NCBI RefSeq assembly: GCF_000718015.1
Contig: NZ_JODY01000041.1
Coordinates: forward strand, 1 to 49,751
Origin: Streptomyces catenulae
Lineage (GTDB): Bacteria; Actinomycetota; Actinomycetes; Streptomycetales; Streptomycetaceae
Length of the DNA stretch: 49,751 nt
Reading direction: 5' to 3'
Both the position numbers and the translations under genes were made by a program. The notes beneath the pieces were generated by a model. That model made no database searches and was not told where the DNA came from. It saw nothing but the letters and a program-made list of their open reading frames with translations. The first letter of the stretch is position 1. The number at the start of each line of letters is the position of its first letter. This document shows, in pieces, positions 17,473 to 26,627 of the stretch.

Positions 17473-18366
17473 ATGACGCAGCTTTCGCCTGCCCGGAAAC
17501 CGGCCGCGGAGCCCGCGGCGACGCCGCCCGCCGAGCCCGGCAAGACCCTCTACGGCGGTACCCGCTCCCGCCGGGTCACCGTCCGTGACATCGCCGCCGC
17601 CAAACGGCGCGGGGAGAAGTGGCCGATGCTGACCGCCTACGACGCGATGACCGCGTCGGTCTTCGACGGGGCCGGAATCCCCGTCCTGCTCGTCGGCGAC
17701 TCGATGGGCAACTGCCACCTCGGCTACGAGTCGACCGTGCCGGTCACCATGGACGAGATCGCCCTGCTGTCCGCCGCCGTGGTCCGCGGCACCGACCGCG
17801 CCCTGATCGTCGCCGACCTGCCGTTCGGCGCGTACCAGGAGGGCCCCGTCCAGGCCCTGCGCAACGCCACCCGGCTGGTCAAGGAAACCGGCGCCGGGGC
17901 CGTGAAACTGGAGGGCGGCGAGCGCTCCGCGCACCAGGTGGAGCTGCTGGTGTCGGCCGGGATCCCGGTCATGGCGCACATCGGGCTGACCCCGCAGTCG
18001 GTCCACGCGTTCGGCGGCTACCCGGTCCAGGGCCGCGGCGAGGAGGCCGCGGCGCAGCTGCTGCGGGACGCCAAGGCGGTGCAGGACGCGGGCGCGTTCG
18101 CGGTCGTCCTGGAGGCGGTCCCGGCGGAGCTGGCCGCCGAGGTCACCCGGTCGCTGCAGATCCCGACGGTCGGCATCGGCGCCGGTGCGGAGTGCGATGC
18201 GCAGGTGCTGGTGTGGACCGACATGGCCGGGATGACCGCCGGTCGGGTACCGAAGTTCGTCAAGCAGTACCTCGCGCTGCGGGAGCTGCTGGGCGACGCC
18301 GCGAAGGAGTTCGCCGAGGAGGTCTGCGCCGGGACGTTCCCGGAGGAGCGGCACACCTTCCACTAG
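17473..18366 (+). CDS. panB: 3-methyl-2-oxobutanoate hydroxymethyltransferase
   Basis: 297 aa, first committed step of pantothenate (coenzyme A) synthesis: ketopantoate from 2-ketoisovalerate and methylene-tetrahydrofolate. Family signatures: TVRDIAAAKRRGEKWPMLTAYDA, LVGDSMGNCHLGY with the Mg-binding Asp, VADLPFGAYQ, AVKLEGG, MAHIGLTPQSVHAFGGY, the catalytic Glu in VLEAVP, and IPTVGIGAGAECDAQVLVW. The start is the ATG at 17473, preceded by AGGAG; the N-terminal 30 residues (Pro/Ala-rich) are extra relative to E. coli PanB, as usual in Streptomyces. Followed by a hairpin terminator, so it is probably monocistronic. Confidence 0.97.
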   Translation: MTQLSPARKPAAEPAATPPAEPGKTLYGGTRSRRVTVRDIAAAKRRGEKWPMLTAYDAMTASVFDGAGIPVLLVGDSMGNCHLGYESTVPVTMDEIALLSAAVVRGTDRALIVADLPFGAYQEGPVQALRNATRLVKETGAGAVKLEGGERSAHQVELLVSAGIPVMAHIGLTPQSVHAFGGYPVQGRGEEAAAQLLRDAKAVQDAGAFAVVLEAVPAELAAEVTRSLQIPTVGIGAGAECDAQVLVWTDMAGMTAGRVPKFVKQYLALRELLGDAAKEFAEEVCAGTFPEERHTFH

Positions 18367-18375
18367 GGGCGTGAC

Positions 18376-18405
18376 CGGGGCCGGTGCGGAGACGTACCGG
18401 CCCCG
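18376..18405 (+). terminator. Hairpin terminator after panB
   Basis: Perfect 10-bp stem: CGGGGCCGGT (18376–18385) and ACCGGCCCCG (18396–18405) around a 10-base loop, starting nine bases after the panB stop. The sequence that follows (18405–18480) repeats GTGTCGG about four times; no function is evident for those repeats. Confidence 0.7.
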
Positions 18406-18486
18406 TGTCGGTGTCGGTGGCCCCGGTCCGTCCGGTGTCGGCGGAATGTCGGTGCGGTGTCGGCGGGGCCCGGCACCGTGGGGGAC

Positions 18487-19518
18487 ATGACACGACAGAC
18501 AAAGACCCCCCGGGGCGGCAACGCCGTGGAGGTGCGCGGTCTGGTCAAGCACTTCGGCGACGTGAAAGCCGTCGACGGGGTGGACCTGGACGTGCGCGAA
18601 GGCACCGTGCTCGGCGTCCTCGGACCGAACGGCGCCGGTAAGACCACGCTCGTCCGCTGCCTGTCCACACTGCTCGTCCCGGACGCCGGGAGCGCCGTGG
18701 TCGCCGGGTACGACGTGGTACGCCAGCCGCGCGCACTGCGCCGCACCATCGGGCTGACCGGCCAGTACGCCTCGGTCGACGAGAAGCTCTCCGGCTACGA
18801 GAACCTCTACATGATCGGGCGGCTGCTCGACCTGTCCCGCAAGGACGCCCGGCGCCGCGCCGACGAGATGCTGGAGCGGTTCTCGCTCACCGAGGCCGCC
18901 AAGCGCCCGGCCGCGAAGTACTCCGGCGGGATGCGCCGCCGCCTCGACCTCGCCGCGTCCATGATCGGGCAGCCCTCCGTCCTCTACCTGGACGAGCCGA
19001 CCACCGGCCTCGACCCGCGCACCCGCAACGAGGTGTGGGACGAGGTGCAGCGGATGGTCCGCGAGGGCGCCACGGTGCTGCTGACCACGCAGTACATGGA
19101 GGAGGCCGAGCAGCTGGCGAGCGAGCTGACGGTCATCGACCGCGGCCGGGTCATCGCCGAGGGCCTCGTCGACGAGCTGAAGGCCAAGGTCGGCGGGCGC
19201 ACCCTGCAGATCCGGCCCGCCGACCCCACCGCCCTGGACGCGGTGGCCGCGGCCCTGGCGGGCGCCGGGCTCGACGGGCTCGGCGGCGCGACGCCCGACC
19301 CCGCCGACGGCGTCGTCAACGTCCCCATCATCAGCGACGAGCAGCTGACCGCGGTGATCGGCCTGCTGGGGGCGCGGGGCATCGCCCTGGCCGGGATCAG
19401 CACCCACCTGCCCAGCCTGGACGAGGTCTTCCTCGCCCTCACCGGCCAGAAGTCCTCGGAGGCACCGGCCGACGACGCACGCGAGAGCGACCAGCAGTAC
19501 GCGGAGGTATCGGCATGA
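18487..19518 (+). CDS. ABC transporter ATP-binding subunit, DrrA family
   Basis: 343 aa. Walker A GPNGAGKT at 46–53, signature YSGGM at 145–149, Walker B LYLDEP at 166–171. TGQYASVDEKLSGYENLYMIGRL and the long C-terminal domain ending in SLDEVFLALTGQ are typical of the daunorubicin-resistance (DrrA) type, which drives drug or lipid export. The start is the ATG at 18487; an ATG ten codons upstream (18457) is possible. It overlaps the permease gene by four bases, forming a two-gene exporter. Confidence 0.93.
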   Translation: MTRQTKTPRGGNAVEVRGLVKHFGDVKAVDGVDLDVREGTVLGVLGPNGAGKTTLVRCLSTLLVPDAGSAVVAGYDVVRQPRALRRTIGLTGQYASVDEKLSGYENLYMIGRLLDLSRKDARRRADEMLERFSLTEAAKRPAAKYSGGMRRRLDLAASMIGQPSVLYLDEPTTGLDPRTRNEVWDEVQRMVREGATVLLTTQYMEEAEQLASELTVIDRGRVIAEGLVDELKAKVGGRTLQIRPADPTALDAVAAALAGAGLDGLGGATPDPADGVVNVPIISDEQLTAVIGLLGARGIALAGISTHLPSLDEVFLALTGQKSSEAPADDARESDQQYAEVSA

Positions 19519-20345
19519 GTGCCGCGACACTGACGGCACCGGCGACGAAGCCGGGCGCCGACGAGGGCCGGATCGGGCTGCGCGCCAACCTGCGCCACAT
19601 CGGCGCGCTGGCCCGCCGCAACGCCCTCCAGATCAAGCAGGACCCGGAGTCGATGTTCGACGCCCTCCTGATGCCGATCATCTTCATCCTGCTGTTCGTG
19701 TACGTCTTCGGCGGCGCCATCGCGGGCAAGGGCCACCAGCAGGAGTACGTCCAGCACCTGGTGCCCGGCATGATGGCGATGATGGGCATGAACATCGCCA
19801 TGGCGGTGGGCAGCGGCGTCAACGAGGACTTCCGCAAGGGCGTCATGGACCGCTTCCGGACCATGCCGATCGCCCGCTCCTCGGTCCTGATAGCCAAGAT
19901 CGTCGTCGAGATCGGCCGGATGCTGATCGCCACCACGATCCTGCTCGCCATGGGCTTCCTGCTCGGCCTCGAAATCCGCGGCAGCGCCCTGGAGTTCGTC
20001 GCCGCGATCCTGCTGTCCACGGCCTTCGGCGCCGCCCTGATGTGGATCTTCATCCTGCTGGGGCTGAGCCTGCGGACACCGCAGGCGGTGCAGGGCATGG
20101 CGATGCTGGTGCTGATGCCGCTGCAGTTCGGCTCGTCGATCTTCACGCCGACCGACAACATGCCCGGCTGGCTGCAGGGCTTCACCGACATCAACCCGCT
20201 CTCCCAGCTGGCGGACGCGGCCCGCGCACTGATCAACGGCCATGGTGCGGTGGCCCATCCGACCCTGATCACCCTCGGCTGGGCGGTCGCCATCACGGCC
20301 GTCACCATGCCGCTGGCGGTCCGGAAGTTCCGCAGCAAGACCTGA
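19515..20345 (+). CDS. ABC-2 type permease, DrrB family
   Basis: 276 aa, six TM helices. The N-terminal cytoplasmic stretch (LARRNALQIKQDPESMFDALLMPIIF) and the motif VMDRFRTMPIARSSVLIAKI are characteristic of the DrrB/ABC-2 family, as is the late FTPTDNMPGWLQGFTDINPLSQLADAAR segment. Overlaps drrA-like by ATGA and must partner it. The likely role is self-resistance to, or secretion of, an amphipathic compound. No biosynthetic cluster is visible in the window. Confidence 0.92.
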   Translation: MSAATLTAPATKPGADEGRIGLRANLRHIGALARRNALQIKQDPESMFDALLMPIIFILLFVYVFGGAIAGKGHQQEYVQHLVPGMMAMMGMNIAMAVGSGVNEDFRKGVMDRFRTMPIARSSVLIAKIVVEIGRMLIATTILLAMGFLLGLEIRGSALEFVAAILLSTAFGAALMWIFILLGLSLRTPQAVQGMAMLVLMPLQFGSSIFTPTDNMPGWLQGFTDINPLSQLADAARALINGHGAVAHPTLITLGWAVAITAVTMPLAVRKFRSKT

Positions 20346-20349
20346 CGCG

Positions 20350-20372
20350 CCCGGGGGCCGCGAGCCCCCGGG
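20350..20372. terminator. Bidirectional terminator between convergent genes
   Basis: CCCGGGGGC (20350–20358) pairs with GCCCCCGGG (20364–20372) around CGCGA. It lies in the 48-bp gap between the permease stop (20345) and the SARP stop (20394), so it can serve both strands. Confidence 0.65.
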
Positions 20373-20393
20373 AGACACCTCGCCCGGCTCGCG

Positions 20394-23300
20394 TCAGACG
20401 AGGGCGGTGGCCTGCTCCAGCGAGAGGCCGCCGCCTTCGGCGTACCCGCGGGCGTACGCCGCGTCGCCGACCGCCGCGCGGGCCTCCGCCTCCGCCCTCT
20501 CCCGGAGGTACCGGATCGCCCGCGGCGCGACATGCCCCGGCGCCCACAGCGCGTCGTACGCGCCGACCAGCCGCGCCGCGTCCGGGCCCGCCGCGGCGCC
20601 GCGTACCGCGAGCACCACCCGGGCGCCGGTGAGGAGTTGGGCCACCGGCAGGTCCGGGGCGACCAGCCGGGCCACCTCGTCCTGCATCCGGCCGAGGGCC
20701 GACCGCAGCCGCTCCAGCAGCCCGTCGGAGCGGCCCTCCTCGACATCCACGGTGACCAGCGCCGCGTCCACCATCCCGACGAGCATGTCGGGCCCCCACA
20801 GCAGCGACTCGCCCCGGACCAGCGTCAGCTGCTCCCGCGCCGCCTCCAACCGCCCCGTCACCAGCAGCTGCATCGCCAGCGTCAGCCGGGCGAACGGGAT
20901 CGCGTCCCGCCCGGCGGCCAGGTCCTCCGACCGCGTCAGCACCTCCCGCAGCAGCCGCTCGCCGTCCGCCTCCCGCCCGTCCTCGATGAACACCCCGCCC
21001 AGCCGGGTCCGCAGGATCAGCGTCTGACCGTGGGCACCCAGGTCGGCGGCGTACCGCATCGCCTCGCGGTAGTCGTCGGCGGCGAGCGCGTACCGGCCGC
21101 GCGCCTCGCGGGACTCGCCGCGCCCCGCCAGCGCCTCGGCGACGCCCCAGTCGTCGCCGATCTCCCGGAACAGCCGCAGCGACTCGTCGGCGTCCCGGCT
21201 CGACTGCTCCAGCCCGCCGGGCCGGTCGTTGAGGATCTTCGCGCGCAGTTGGAGGACGAACGCCAGCTCCCAGTCGTAGCCGAGCGCCCGGCAGGTGGCC
21301 ACGCCCCGGTCGATGAGGGCGATCAGGTCCGCCTGCCGCCCGGAGAGCAGCACCGGGTAGAACCAGAGCGCGCCCGGCACCCGGCAGGTCTGCGGGACGC
21401 CCCCGCGGTACGCGGTGAGGACCCCGGCCATCTCCTCCTTCCGCTCCGGCCCGGTGACCATCTCCGCGTAGGTCTCCGCGCACGACAGCTCCACCAGCCG
21501 CACCTCCCGGCGGGCCTCCACCAGCTGTTCCGGGCTCATCGGCGGCGGGGTGTCGATCGGCCGGTCGTAGAGGTCGGGGGCGGGCGTGACGGGCGGCAGG
21601 AAGGGGTTGGGGCCCAGCGCGCCCGCCGCCCGTGACCAGGTGCGGGCGTCCGCCCGGTGGTCGCGCAGGCCCCAGAACCACTGGAGCGACAGCACCAGGC
21701 AGAGCGCCTCGTGCTCGTCGGACGCGGCGACGGCGCGGCGCAGCGCGGTCCGCAGGTTGTCGTGCTCCAGCTCCAGCCGCTCCAGCCAGACCCGCTGGCC
21801 GGGGCCGCGCAGCAACGGGTCGGCGGTGCGGGCCAGTTCGCGGTGGGCGACGAGGTGGCGGCGCTCGGCGGCGGCGCGTTCGCCCGCCTCGTCCAGCCGC
21901 TCCCCCGCGTACTCGGCGACCGTCTCCAGGAGGCGGTGGCGCATCCGGCCGTCGGCCATCGGGGCGGCGACCACCAGCGATTTGTCGATCAGCGAGCCGA
22001 GGACGGCGGCCACCTCGCGCCGGTCGACGCCGTCGCCCGCGCAGACCTCCTCGGCCAGCTCCGGGTCCCAGCCCCCGGCGAAGACGGACAGCCGCCGCAG
22101 CACGGCGCGTTCCGGCCCGTCGAGGAGGTCCCAGGACCAGTCGACGACGGCGCGCAGCGTCTGCTGGCGCGGCAGTGCGGTGCGGCTGCCGCTGGTCAGC
22201 AGCCGGAAGCGGTCGTCGAGACGGTCGGCGATCTGCCGCGGGGAGAGCATCCGCAGCCGGGCGGCGGCCAGTTCGACGGCGAGCGGCAGTCCGTCCAGGC
22301 GGCGGCAGATCTCGGCGCAGGCGGCCGGGTCGTCGTCGGCGCGGAAACCGGGCCGGGCGGCGGCGCCCCGGTCGGCGAGGAGCCGCAGCGCCACCGGGTC
22401 GGGCAGCGGCTCCACCGGGCGCAGCACCTCGCCGGGGACGGCCAGCGGCTCCCGGCTGGTCGCCAGGAGCGTCACGCCCGGGCAGTCGGTCAGCAGCCGC
22501 TCGGCGAGCGCGGCGGCGGCGCCGACGACGTGTTCGCAGTTGTCGAGGATGAGCAGCATCCGGTGGTCGGCGCAGTGCTCGGTGAGACGGCCCAGCGGGT
22601 CGAGCGCCGTGGGGTCGGTGGCGGCGCGCAGCCCCTCGGCGGCGGAGCCGCGGACCACCGTCTCGCGGGCGCCGAGGGCGGTGAGCACGGCCTCCGGCAC
22701 GGTCGCCGGATCGTCGACCGGCGCCAGCTCCACCAGCCACACGCCCTGCGGCCAGGCCCCCGGCAGCCCCGCCGCGGCCGCCTCCGCGCCCTCCTGCGAC
22801 AGCCGCGTCTTGCCCGCGCCGCCGGGTCCCAGCAGCGTGACCAGGCGGTGTGCGGCGAGATCGGCCCGCAGCCCCGCCAGCTCGCCGTCCCGGCCGACGA
22901 AGGAGGTCCGCCGGGCCCGGAGGTTGCCGGGGCGCGGGACGGCGGGCGCCACCGGGGGCGTCCGGGGTGCGGCCGATACGGGATCGGCGGGCGCGGCGGG
23001 CTCCGCGGGCGCGGCCGTCCCCGTCGCCGCCCCGGGGCTCAGCAACTCCCCGTACAGCTCGCGGAGTTCCGGCCCCGGGTCGGCACCGAGCCGGTCGGCG
23101 ATGTCCCGGCGGATCTCCTCGTAGGCGGCGAGCGCCTGGGCGGTGCGGCCGGCGGCGCGCAGCGCCCGCAGCCGCAGCGCCTGCAACGGCTCGTCCAGCG
23201 GATGCTCCCGGCACAGCGCGTCCAGCCCCGGCAGCGCCTCCTCGGCCCGCCCGAGGGCGAGGAGGGCGGCGAACCGCACCCGGCGGGCGTCCAGCCGCCG

Positions 23301-23768
23301 CCGCTCGGCCCGGACCGCGTCCGTACGGGCCGCCGGGAGGTCGACGAGGGCGGGGCCCCGCCAGAGCGCCAGCGCCTCGTCCAGCACCGCGGCGGCCCGC
23401 TGCGGGTCGCCGTCGGTGAGCGCCGTGGCGCCCTCCGCGGTCAGCCGCTCGAACCGCGGCAGATCCACCGCGCCGGGCTCCGCGCAGAGCCGGTAGGCGC
23501 CGTCGGAAGAGGCGACGGCCGCATGGCCCAGGGCCCGCCGCAACCGTCCGACCAGCGCCTGGAGCGCGCCGTTCGCGTCCGCCGGTGGATCCATCCCCCA
23601 GATGTCCGCGATCAGCGCGTCGGTGGGCAGCGCCCGGCCGGGCCGCAGCGCGAGCGCCGCCAGCAGCGCGCGCAACCGTGCGCCCCCGAGGGACACGGCC
23701 GTCCCGTCCGCCCTCAGTGCCTGCGTGGTGCCCAGAATTCCGTACCGCACCCGAACATTGTCGGTCAC
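20394..23768 (-). CDS. Large SARP/AfsR-like transcriptional regulator
   Basis: 1124 aa. Order of domains: OmpR-type winged-helix DNA-binding region (about 5–95, VRYGILG … LGGARLRALLAALAL), bacterial transcriptional activation domain (about 100–245), Pro/Ala linker, NB-ARC ATPase with Walker A GPGGAGKT (314–321) and Walker B MLLILDN (404–410), then helical repeats of TPR type to the C-terminus. This is the AfsR-like architecture. Such proteins activate antibiotic or regulatory genes after a nucleotide-dependent conformational change. The start is GTG at 23768 with AAGGGGG upstream; longer frames run into non-coding GC-rich sequence. No biosynthetic genes adjoin, so it may act at a distance or on the adjacent DrrAB-like exporter. 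Confidence 0.9.
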   Translation of the reverse strand: MTDNVRVRYGILGTTQALRADGTAVSLGGARLRALLAALALRPGRALPTDALIADIWGMDPPADANGALQALVGRLRRALGHAAVASSDGAYRLCAEPGAVDLPRFERLTAEGATALTDGDPQRAAAVLDEALALWRGPALVDLPAARTDAVRAERRRLDARRVRFAALLALGRAEEALPGLDALCREHPLDEPLQALRLRALRAAGRTAQALAAYEEIRRDIADRLGADPGPELRELYGELLSPGAATGTAAPAEPAAPADPVSAAPRTPPVAPAVPRPGNLRARRTSFVGRDGELAGLRADLAAHRLVTLLGPGGAGKTRLSQEGAEAAAAGLPGAWPQGVWLVELAPVDDPATVPEAVLTALGARETVVRGSAAEGLRAATDPTALDPLGRLTEHCADHRMLLILDNCEHVVGAAAALAERLLTDCPGVTLLATSREPLAVPGEVLRPVEPLPDPVALRLLADRGAAARPGFRADDDPAACAEICRRLDGLPLAVELAAARLRMLSPRQIADRLDDRFRLLTSGSRTALPRQQTLRAVVDWSWDLLDGPERAVLRRLSVFAGGWDPELAEEVCAGDGVDRREVAAVLGSLIDKSLVVAAPMADGRMRHRLLETVAEYAGERLDEAGERAAAERRHLVAHRELARTADPLLRGPGQRVWLERLELEHDNLRTALRRAVAASDEHEALCLVLSLQWFWGLRDHRADARTWSRAAGALGPNPFLPPVTPAPDLYDRPIDTPPPMSPEQLVEARREVRLVELSCAETYAEMVTGPERKEEMAGVLTAYRGGVPQTCRVPGALWFYPVLLSGRQADLIALIDRGVATCRALGYDWELAFVLQLRAKILNDRPGGLEQSSRDADESLRLFREIGDDWGVAEALAGRGESREARGRYALAADDYREAMRYAADLGAHGQTLILRTRLGGVFIEDGREADGERLLREVLTRSEDLAAGRDAIPFARLTLAMQLLVTGRLEAAREQLTLVRGESLLWGPDMLVGMVDAALVTVDVEEGRSDGLLERLRSALGRMQDEVARLVAPDLPVAQLLTGARVVLAVRGAAAGPDAARLVGAYDALWAPGHVAPRAIRYLRERAEAEARAAVGDAAYARGYAEGGGLSLEQATALV

Positions 23769-24094
23769 GTTCCGCCCCCTTCCTCCCCATACGGCCCGCC
23801 GCCCCCGGAACGGGCCCGCTCCACCTTCTCCCGGGCGCCCGCCCCACCACCACCGGAAATCCGCGCCGGGGCACCGGCGGCCCACCCCGGCACCGGGGCA
23901 CGCGCGGCGCCCGGGGCCGCCCCGTGCGCGGCGCACGCGCGGCGGCCCGCGCCCCCGCGCCCCGGTTCGCCCGGGCCCGGTGCGCGGACCGCCCCGCCGC
24001 GGATACGGTCGGGGCTACCGTCCCCCGGACCGTGCGGCCCGGCCCCACCGCGTACGCACCGTCCACCGCCGTCCGTACCTGGGAGCCCCGCACG
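23769..24094. other. Divergent promoter region of SARP and M50 genes
   Basis: 326 bp of extremely GC-rich DNA. GCACGCGCGGCG occurs twice (near 23907 and 23934). A slightly A/T-richer patch with GATACGGTC near 24001 lies about 90 bp before the M50 gene and may be promoter sequence. No gene is credible here even though several frames stay open. Confidence 0.4.
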
Positions 24095-24889
24095 ATGACC
24101 ACCGCCGTACGGTCCGCCGAGCGCCGCATCAGCCCGGTCTTTCTCTCACTCGTCGCCGTGATGGCGGTCTCGGGGTGGGCCGTCTGGAGCGAGCAGCTCG
24201 CCGCGAGCACCGGGTTCGCGGTGTTCCTGTTCATCGTCTCCGGCTGGGTGGTCTCGCTCTGCCTCCACGAGTACGCCCACGCCAGGACGGCGCTGCACAG
24301 CGGCGACACATCCGTGGCCGCCAAGGGCTATCTGACGCTGAACCCGCTCAAGTACACCCACGCGCTGCTGAGCATCGTGCTGCCGGTGATCTTCGTGATC
24401 ATGGGCGGGATCGGGCTGCCCGGCGGCGCGGTCTTCATCGAACGGGGCCGCATCCGGGGCCGCTGGCGCGACAGCCTGGTCTCCGCCGCCGGGCCGCTGA
24501 CCAACATCCTCTTCGCCGCCGTCGCCACCGCCCCCTTCTGGCTGCACGCCCTGGACGGCGTCCCCGACCCGTTCCGCTACGCCCTGGCGTTCCTGGCCCT
24601 GCTCCAGGTGACGGCGGCGATCCTCAACTTCCTCCCCGTCCCGGGTCTGGACGGCTACGGCGTCCTCGAGCCCTGGCTCTCCCCGGGCCTGCGCCGCCAG
24701 CTGGAGCCGTTCGCCCCGTTCGGTCTGCTGGCGGTCTTCGGCCTGCTGTGGGTCCCCGAGATCAACCACGCCTTCTTCCAGCTCGTGGACACCGTCCTCG
24801 ACACCCTGGGCGTCACCCGCTGGGACTCCTACTGGGGCCAGGAATTCTTCCGCTTCTGGCAGGGCGAACCACAGGTTCCGGTGCGGTAG
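24095..24889 (+). CDS. Site-2-protease-like M50 membrane protein
   Basis: 264 aa. The zinc motif HEYAH (58–62) lies in a membrane helix (VVSLCLHEYAHARTAL), and the second conserved element NFLPVPGLDGYG near residue 187 supplies the third ligand Asp. About six hydrophobic segments are present. Site-2 proteases cleave substrates within the membrane, often anti-sigma factors. No PDZ domain is visible, which puts it in the compact group found widely in Streptomyces with unknown substrates. The ATG at 24095 is 21 bases after a plausible ribosome-site region (GGGAGCCCCGCACG). It is the last normal high-GC gene before the low-GC cassette. Confidence 0.85.
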   Translation: MTTAVRSAERRISPVFLSLVAVMAVSGWAVWSEQLAASTGFAVFLFIVSGWVVSLCLHEYAHARTALHSGDTSVAAKGYLTLNPLKYTHALLSIVLPVIFVIMGGIGLPGGAVFIERGRIRGRWRDSLVSAAGPLTNILFAAVATAPFWLHALDGVPDPFRYALAFLALLQVTAAILNFLPVPGLDGYGVLEPWLSPGLRRQLEPFAPFGLLAVFGLLWVPEINHAFFQLVDTVLDTLGVTRWDSYWGQEFFRFWQGEPQVPVR

Positions 24890-25017
24890 GGGGACGGGGC
24901 ATCTCGAAAATTGTAGATTGATTTAAGCCAACGCACAGCAGCCACGCCCGGCGACTCTAATCCCAACCTAAACTTCAGAGACGTAATGTCGTCACGGAAT
25001 CACCCGAAGAGGAGAGC

Positions 25018-25329
25018 GTGGGAGACAAATTCTCGGTCGATACCGGCGAGCTCGGCGACTTCCTGAAAACCCTCAAGAAGGCCACCGAATCACTCGAAAG
25101 TGTACGCAAGGCCATGAACCAGACAGAATCCGATCGCATCGGCACCAGCGATTTGGACGAAGCCTGCAACCACTTCCAGGAACACTGGAAATACGGGTCC
25201 GAGCAGCTCACAGAGCAGACGAAGAATCTCAGGGAGGCGATAGGGAAAACTAAAGAGAACTACGAAGAGGTCGAAAAATCTCTGGAAGAAGCCTTCAAGA
25301 AGGCAAATCGAAAGGCTGAGGCGAAATGA
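25018..25329 (+). CDS. WXG100/ESAT-6-like small helical protein
   Basis: 103 aa, charged and almost wholly helical, with a helix–turn–helix hairpin pattern. The turn contains HWKYG (W-x-x-G, a variant of WXG), and the C-terminal half has Y-E-E-V-E, matching the YxxxD/E export signal of type VII substrates. Such proteins are secreted as dimers through an EccC-driven ESX/T7SS apparatus or act as partners for larger substrates. The GTG at 25018 follows AGAGGAGAGC, a strong ribosome site. It overlaps the next gene by four bases. Base composition is unlike the rest of the window: 33 of 60 bases are G or C at 25021–25080. Confidence 0.75.
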   Translation: MGDKFSVDTGELGDFLKTLKKATESLESVRKAMNQTESDRIGTSDLDEACNHFQEHWKYGSEQLTEQTKNLREAIGKTKENYEEVEKSLEEAFKKANRKAEAK

Positions 25330-26627
25330 AGGGACCATACCCGCACCTCGGCTTCAACCCAGCCCCGGGAAACGTTGACACTGTTTCCGCATTGAAGACA
25401 AAGCTCACGACGTCGGCGAAGACACTCGAAGATGCAATCTCCCTAATACAGCGATTGCGGTCAGGAACCTCGTGGGAGGGGGATGCGGCAGTCGCGTTTC
25501 GAGAGGAGCTCGACGGAGCCCTCCCAGAAAACCTAAAAAAGGCGCACACGTCCATATCGAGAGCTGCGGAAGCACTGGGAAAATGGAACAGCTCCCTGGC
25601 AGGCTACAAGGACGACGCAAGAAAGCTGGACAACGAGGCCAGAGCTGCCCTCGAAACCCTCGATTCCGCCAAGGCGAAGGAAAAAGAAGCCAGCAGTAAT
25701 CCTGATCTCGACCTCGCAAATCAAACCTTCGACGACGACGCCTCACTGCAGAATGCACAGGCCAGGCTGGACAAAGCAACCAGCTCTCTTCAGCGCGCCC
25801 GAGACGCACTGGATGACGCAAAAGATAACCTGGCATCCATCCGGCGCCGCGGTCACGACCTGGAAAGTGAGCATTCATCGACGGCGAACGAGAATGCCAC
25901 TTTGATCCGAGACGCCACGGACGAGCTGGCACCTGAAGAGCCCAACTGGTTCACGAAGGCGATGGACTGGCTGAGTGACAACCTCACGGATGTGTTGGGA
26001 ACAGTGGCCGCCATCGCGGGGCTCCTTGCCTTGATCCTAAGCGGTCCTGTGGGAGTCGCATTCCTTCTCATCGCCGCCACGGCAAGCGCTGCCACGCTCA
26101 CCTCACGCCTTTCGGATCCCACCGTTCGAGCCTCCCTCAAAGATGGCTTCACAAAAGGAGAATTCGATGCCGACTTCTGGAGTAACGCGGTAGGCGTGGC
26201 AGGGGACGCGCTCGGGATGGTGCCTGGCGTCGGAGCCGTGGCACGCGGCGTCAACGGAGCCGTCCGCTCAGCCGGGGCAGCTACGGAGGCACTTTCCCTC
26301 ACAGACCACCTTGCAAGTGCAGGAAGCAAGACCTGGCTGGCCGCGAACAGGATCGCTGGCGCGGAAAATCCGCTGACCACATGGATGGTCAAGGGTGCCG
26401 CCAACCCGGAACGCGCTGGACAAGTGATCGATCTGGGCGTTGCCGGAGCGGGGGCCGCCACTGGTACATATGGTACGGCAAAGGATCTGTTCGACACCCT
26501 GGACAATGACGGCGTCAACAATGCAGGGACAGGATTGGATGGCGCGCGGGCCGGCAGCTTCGATGGCGCCGGGAATGGAGCCACTGCCATCAAAACACTG
26601 AAGGTACTACTCAATGTCGGACACTGA
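25326..26627 (+). CDS. Putative T7SS-secreted protein with N-terminal T7SS signal domain, no recognisable toxin
   Basis: 433 aa. The N-terminus (GFNPAPGNVDTVSALKTKL … SGTSWEGDAAVAFREEL) matches the actinobacterial T7SS signal domain seen at the head of polymorphic toxins: Gly-Phe-x-Pro-x-Pro-Gly opening and the W-x-G motif at 50–52. Residues about 24–200 are heptad-like helices. A hydrophobic segment (222–256) follows, then a Gly/Ala-rich small-residue region to the end. No toxin domain (nuclease, deaminase, ADP-ribosyltransferase) or RHS repeat is present, so this is either a pore-forming or structural substrate or a shortened carrier. It overlaps its neighbours by 4 and 14 bases. Confidence 0.75.
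   Translation: MKGPYPHLGFNPAPGNVDTVSALKTKLTTSAKTLEDAISLIQRLRSGTSWEGDAAVAFREELDGALPENLKKAHTSISRAAEALGKWNSSLAGYKDDARKLDNEARAALETLDSAKAKEKEASSNPDLDLANQTFDDDASLQNAQARLDKATSSLQRARDALDDAKDNLASIRRRGHDLESEHSSTANENATLIRDATDELAPEEPNWFTKAMDWLSDNLTDVLGTVAAIAGLLALILSGPVGVAFLLIAATASAATLTSRLSDPTVRASLKDGFTKGEFDADFWSNAVGVAGDALGMVPGVGAVARGVNGAVRSAGAATEALSLTDHLASAGSKTWLAANRIAGAENPLTTWMVKGAANPERAGQVIDLGVAGAGAATGTYGTAKDLFDTLDNDGVNNAGTGLDGARAGSFDGAGNGATAIKTLKVLLNVGH

Noticed and set aside
18487..23768. Antibiotic biosynthetic gene cluster around the SARP regulator and DrrAB-like exporter
   Set aside because: No polyketide, peptide, terpene or tailoring enzyme gene is present on either side.
20302..24324. 1340-codon open frame overlapping the SARP gene on the same strand
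   Set aside because: Wrong-frame translation of the SARP gene; only the other frame has the winged-helix, Walker and TPR motifs.
24890..25017. Integration site or tRNA remnant at the left border of the low-GC cassette
   Set aside because: No tRNA-like cloverleaf, no integrase and no matching direct repeat at the right border could be found by eye.
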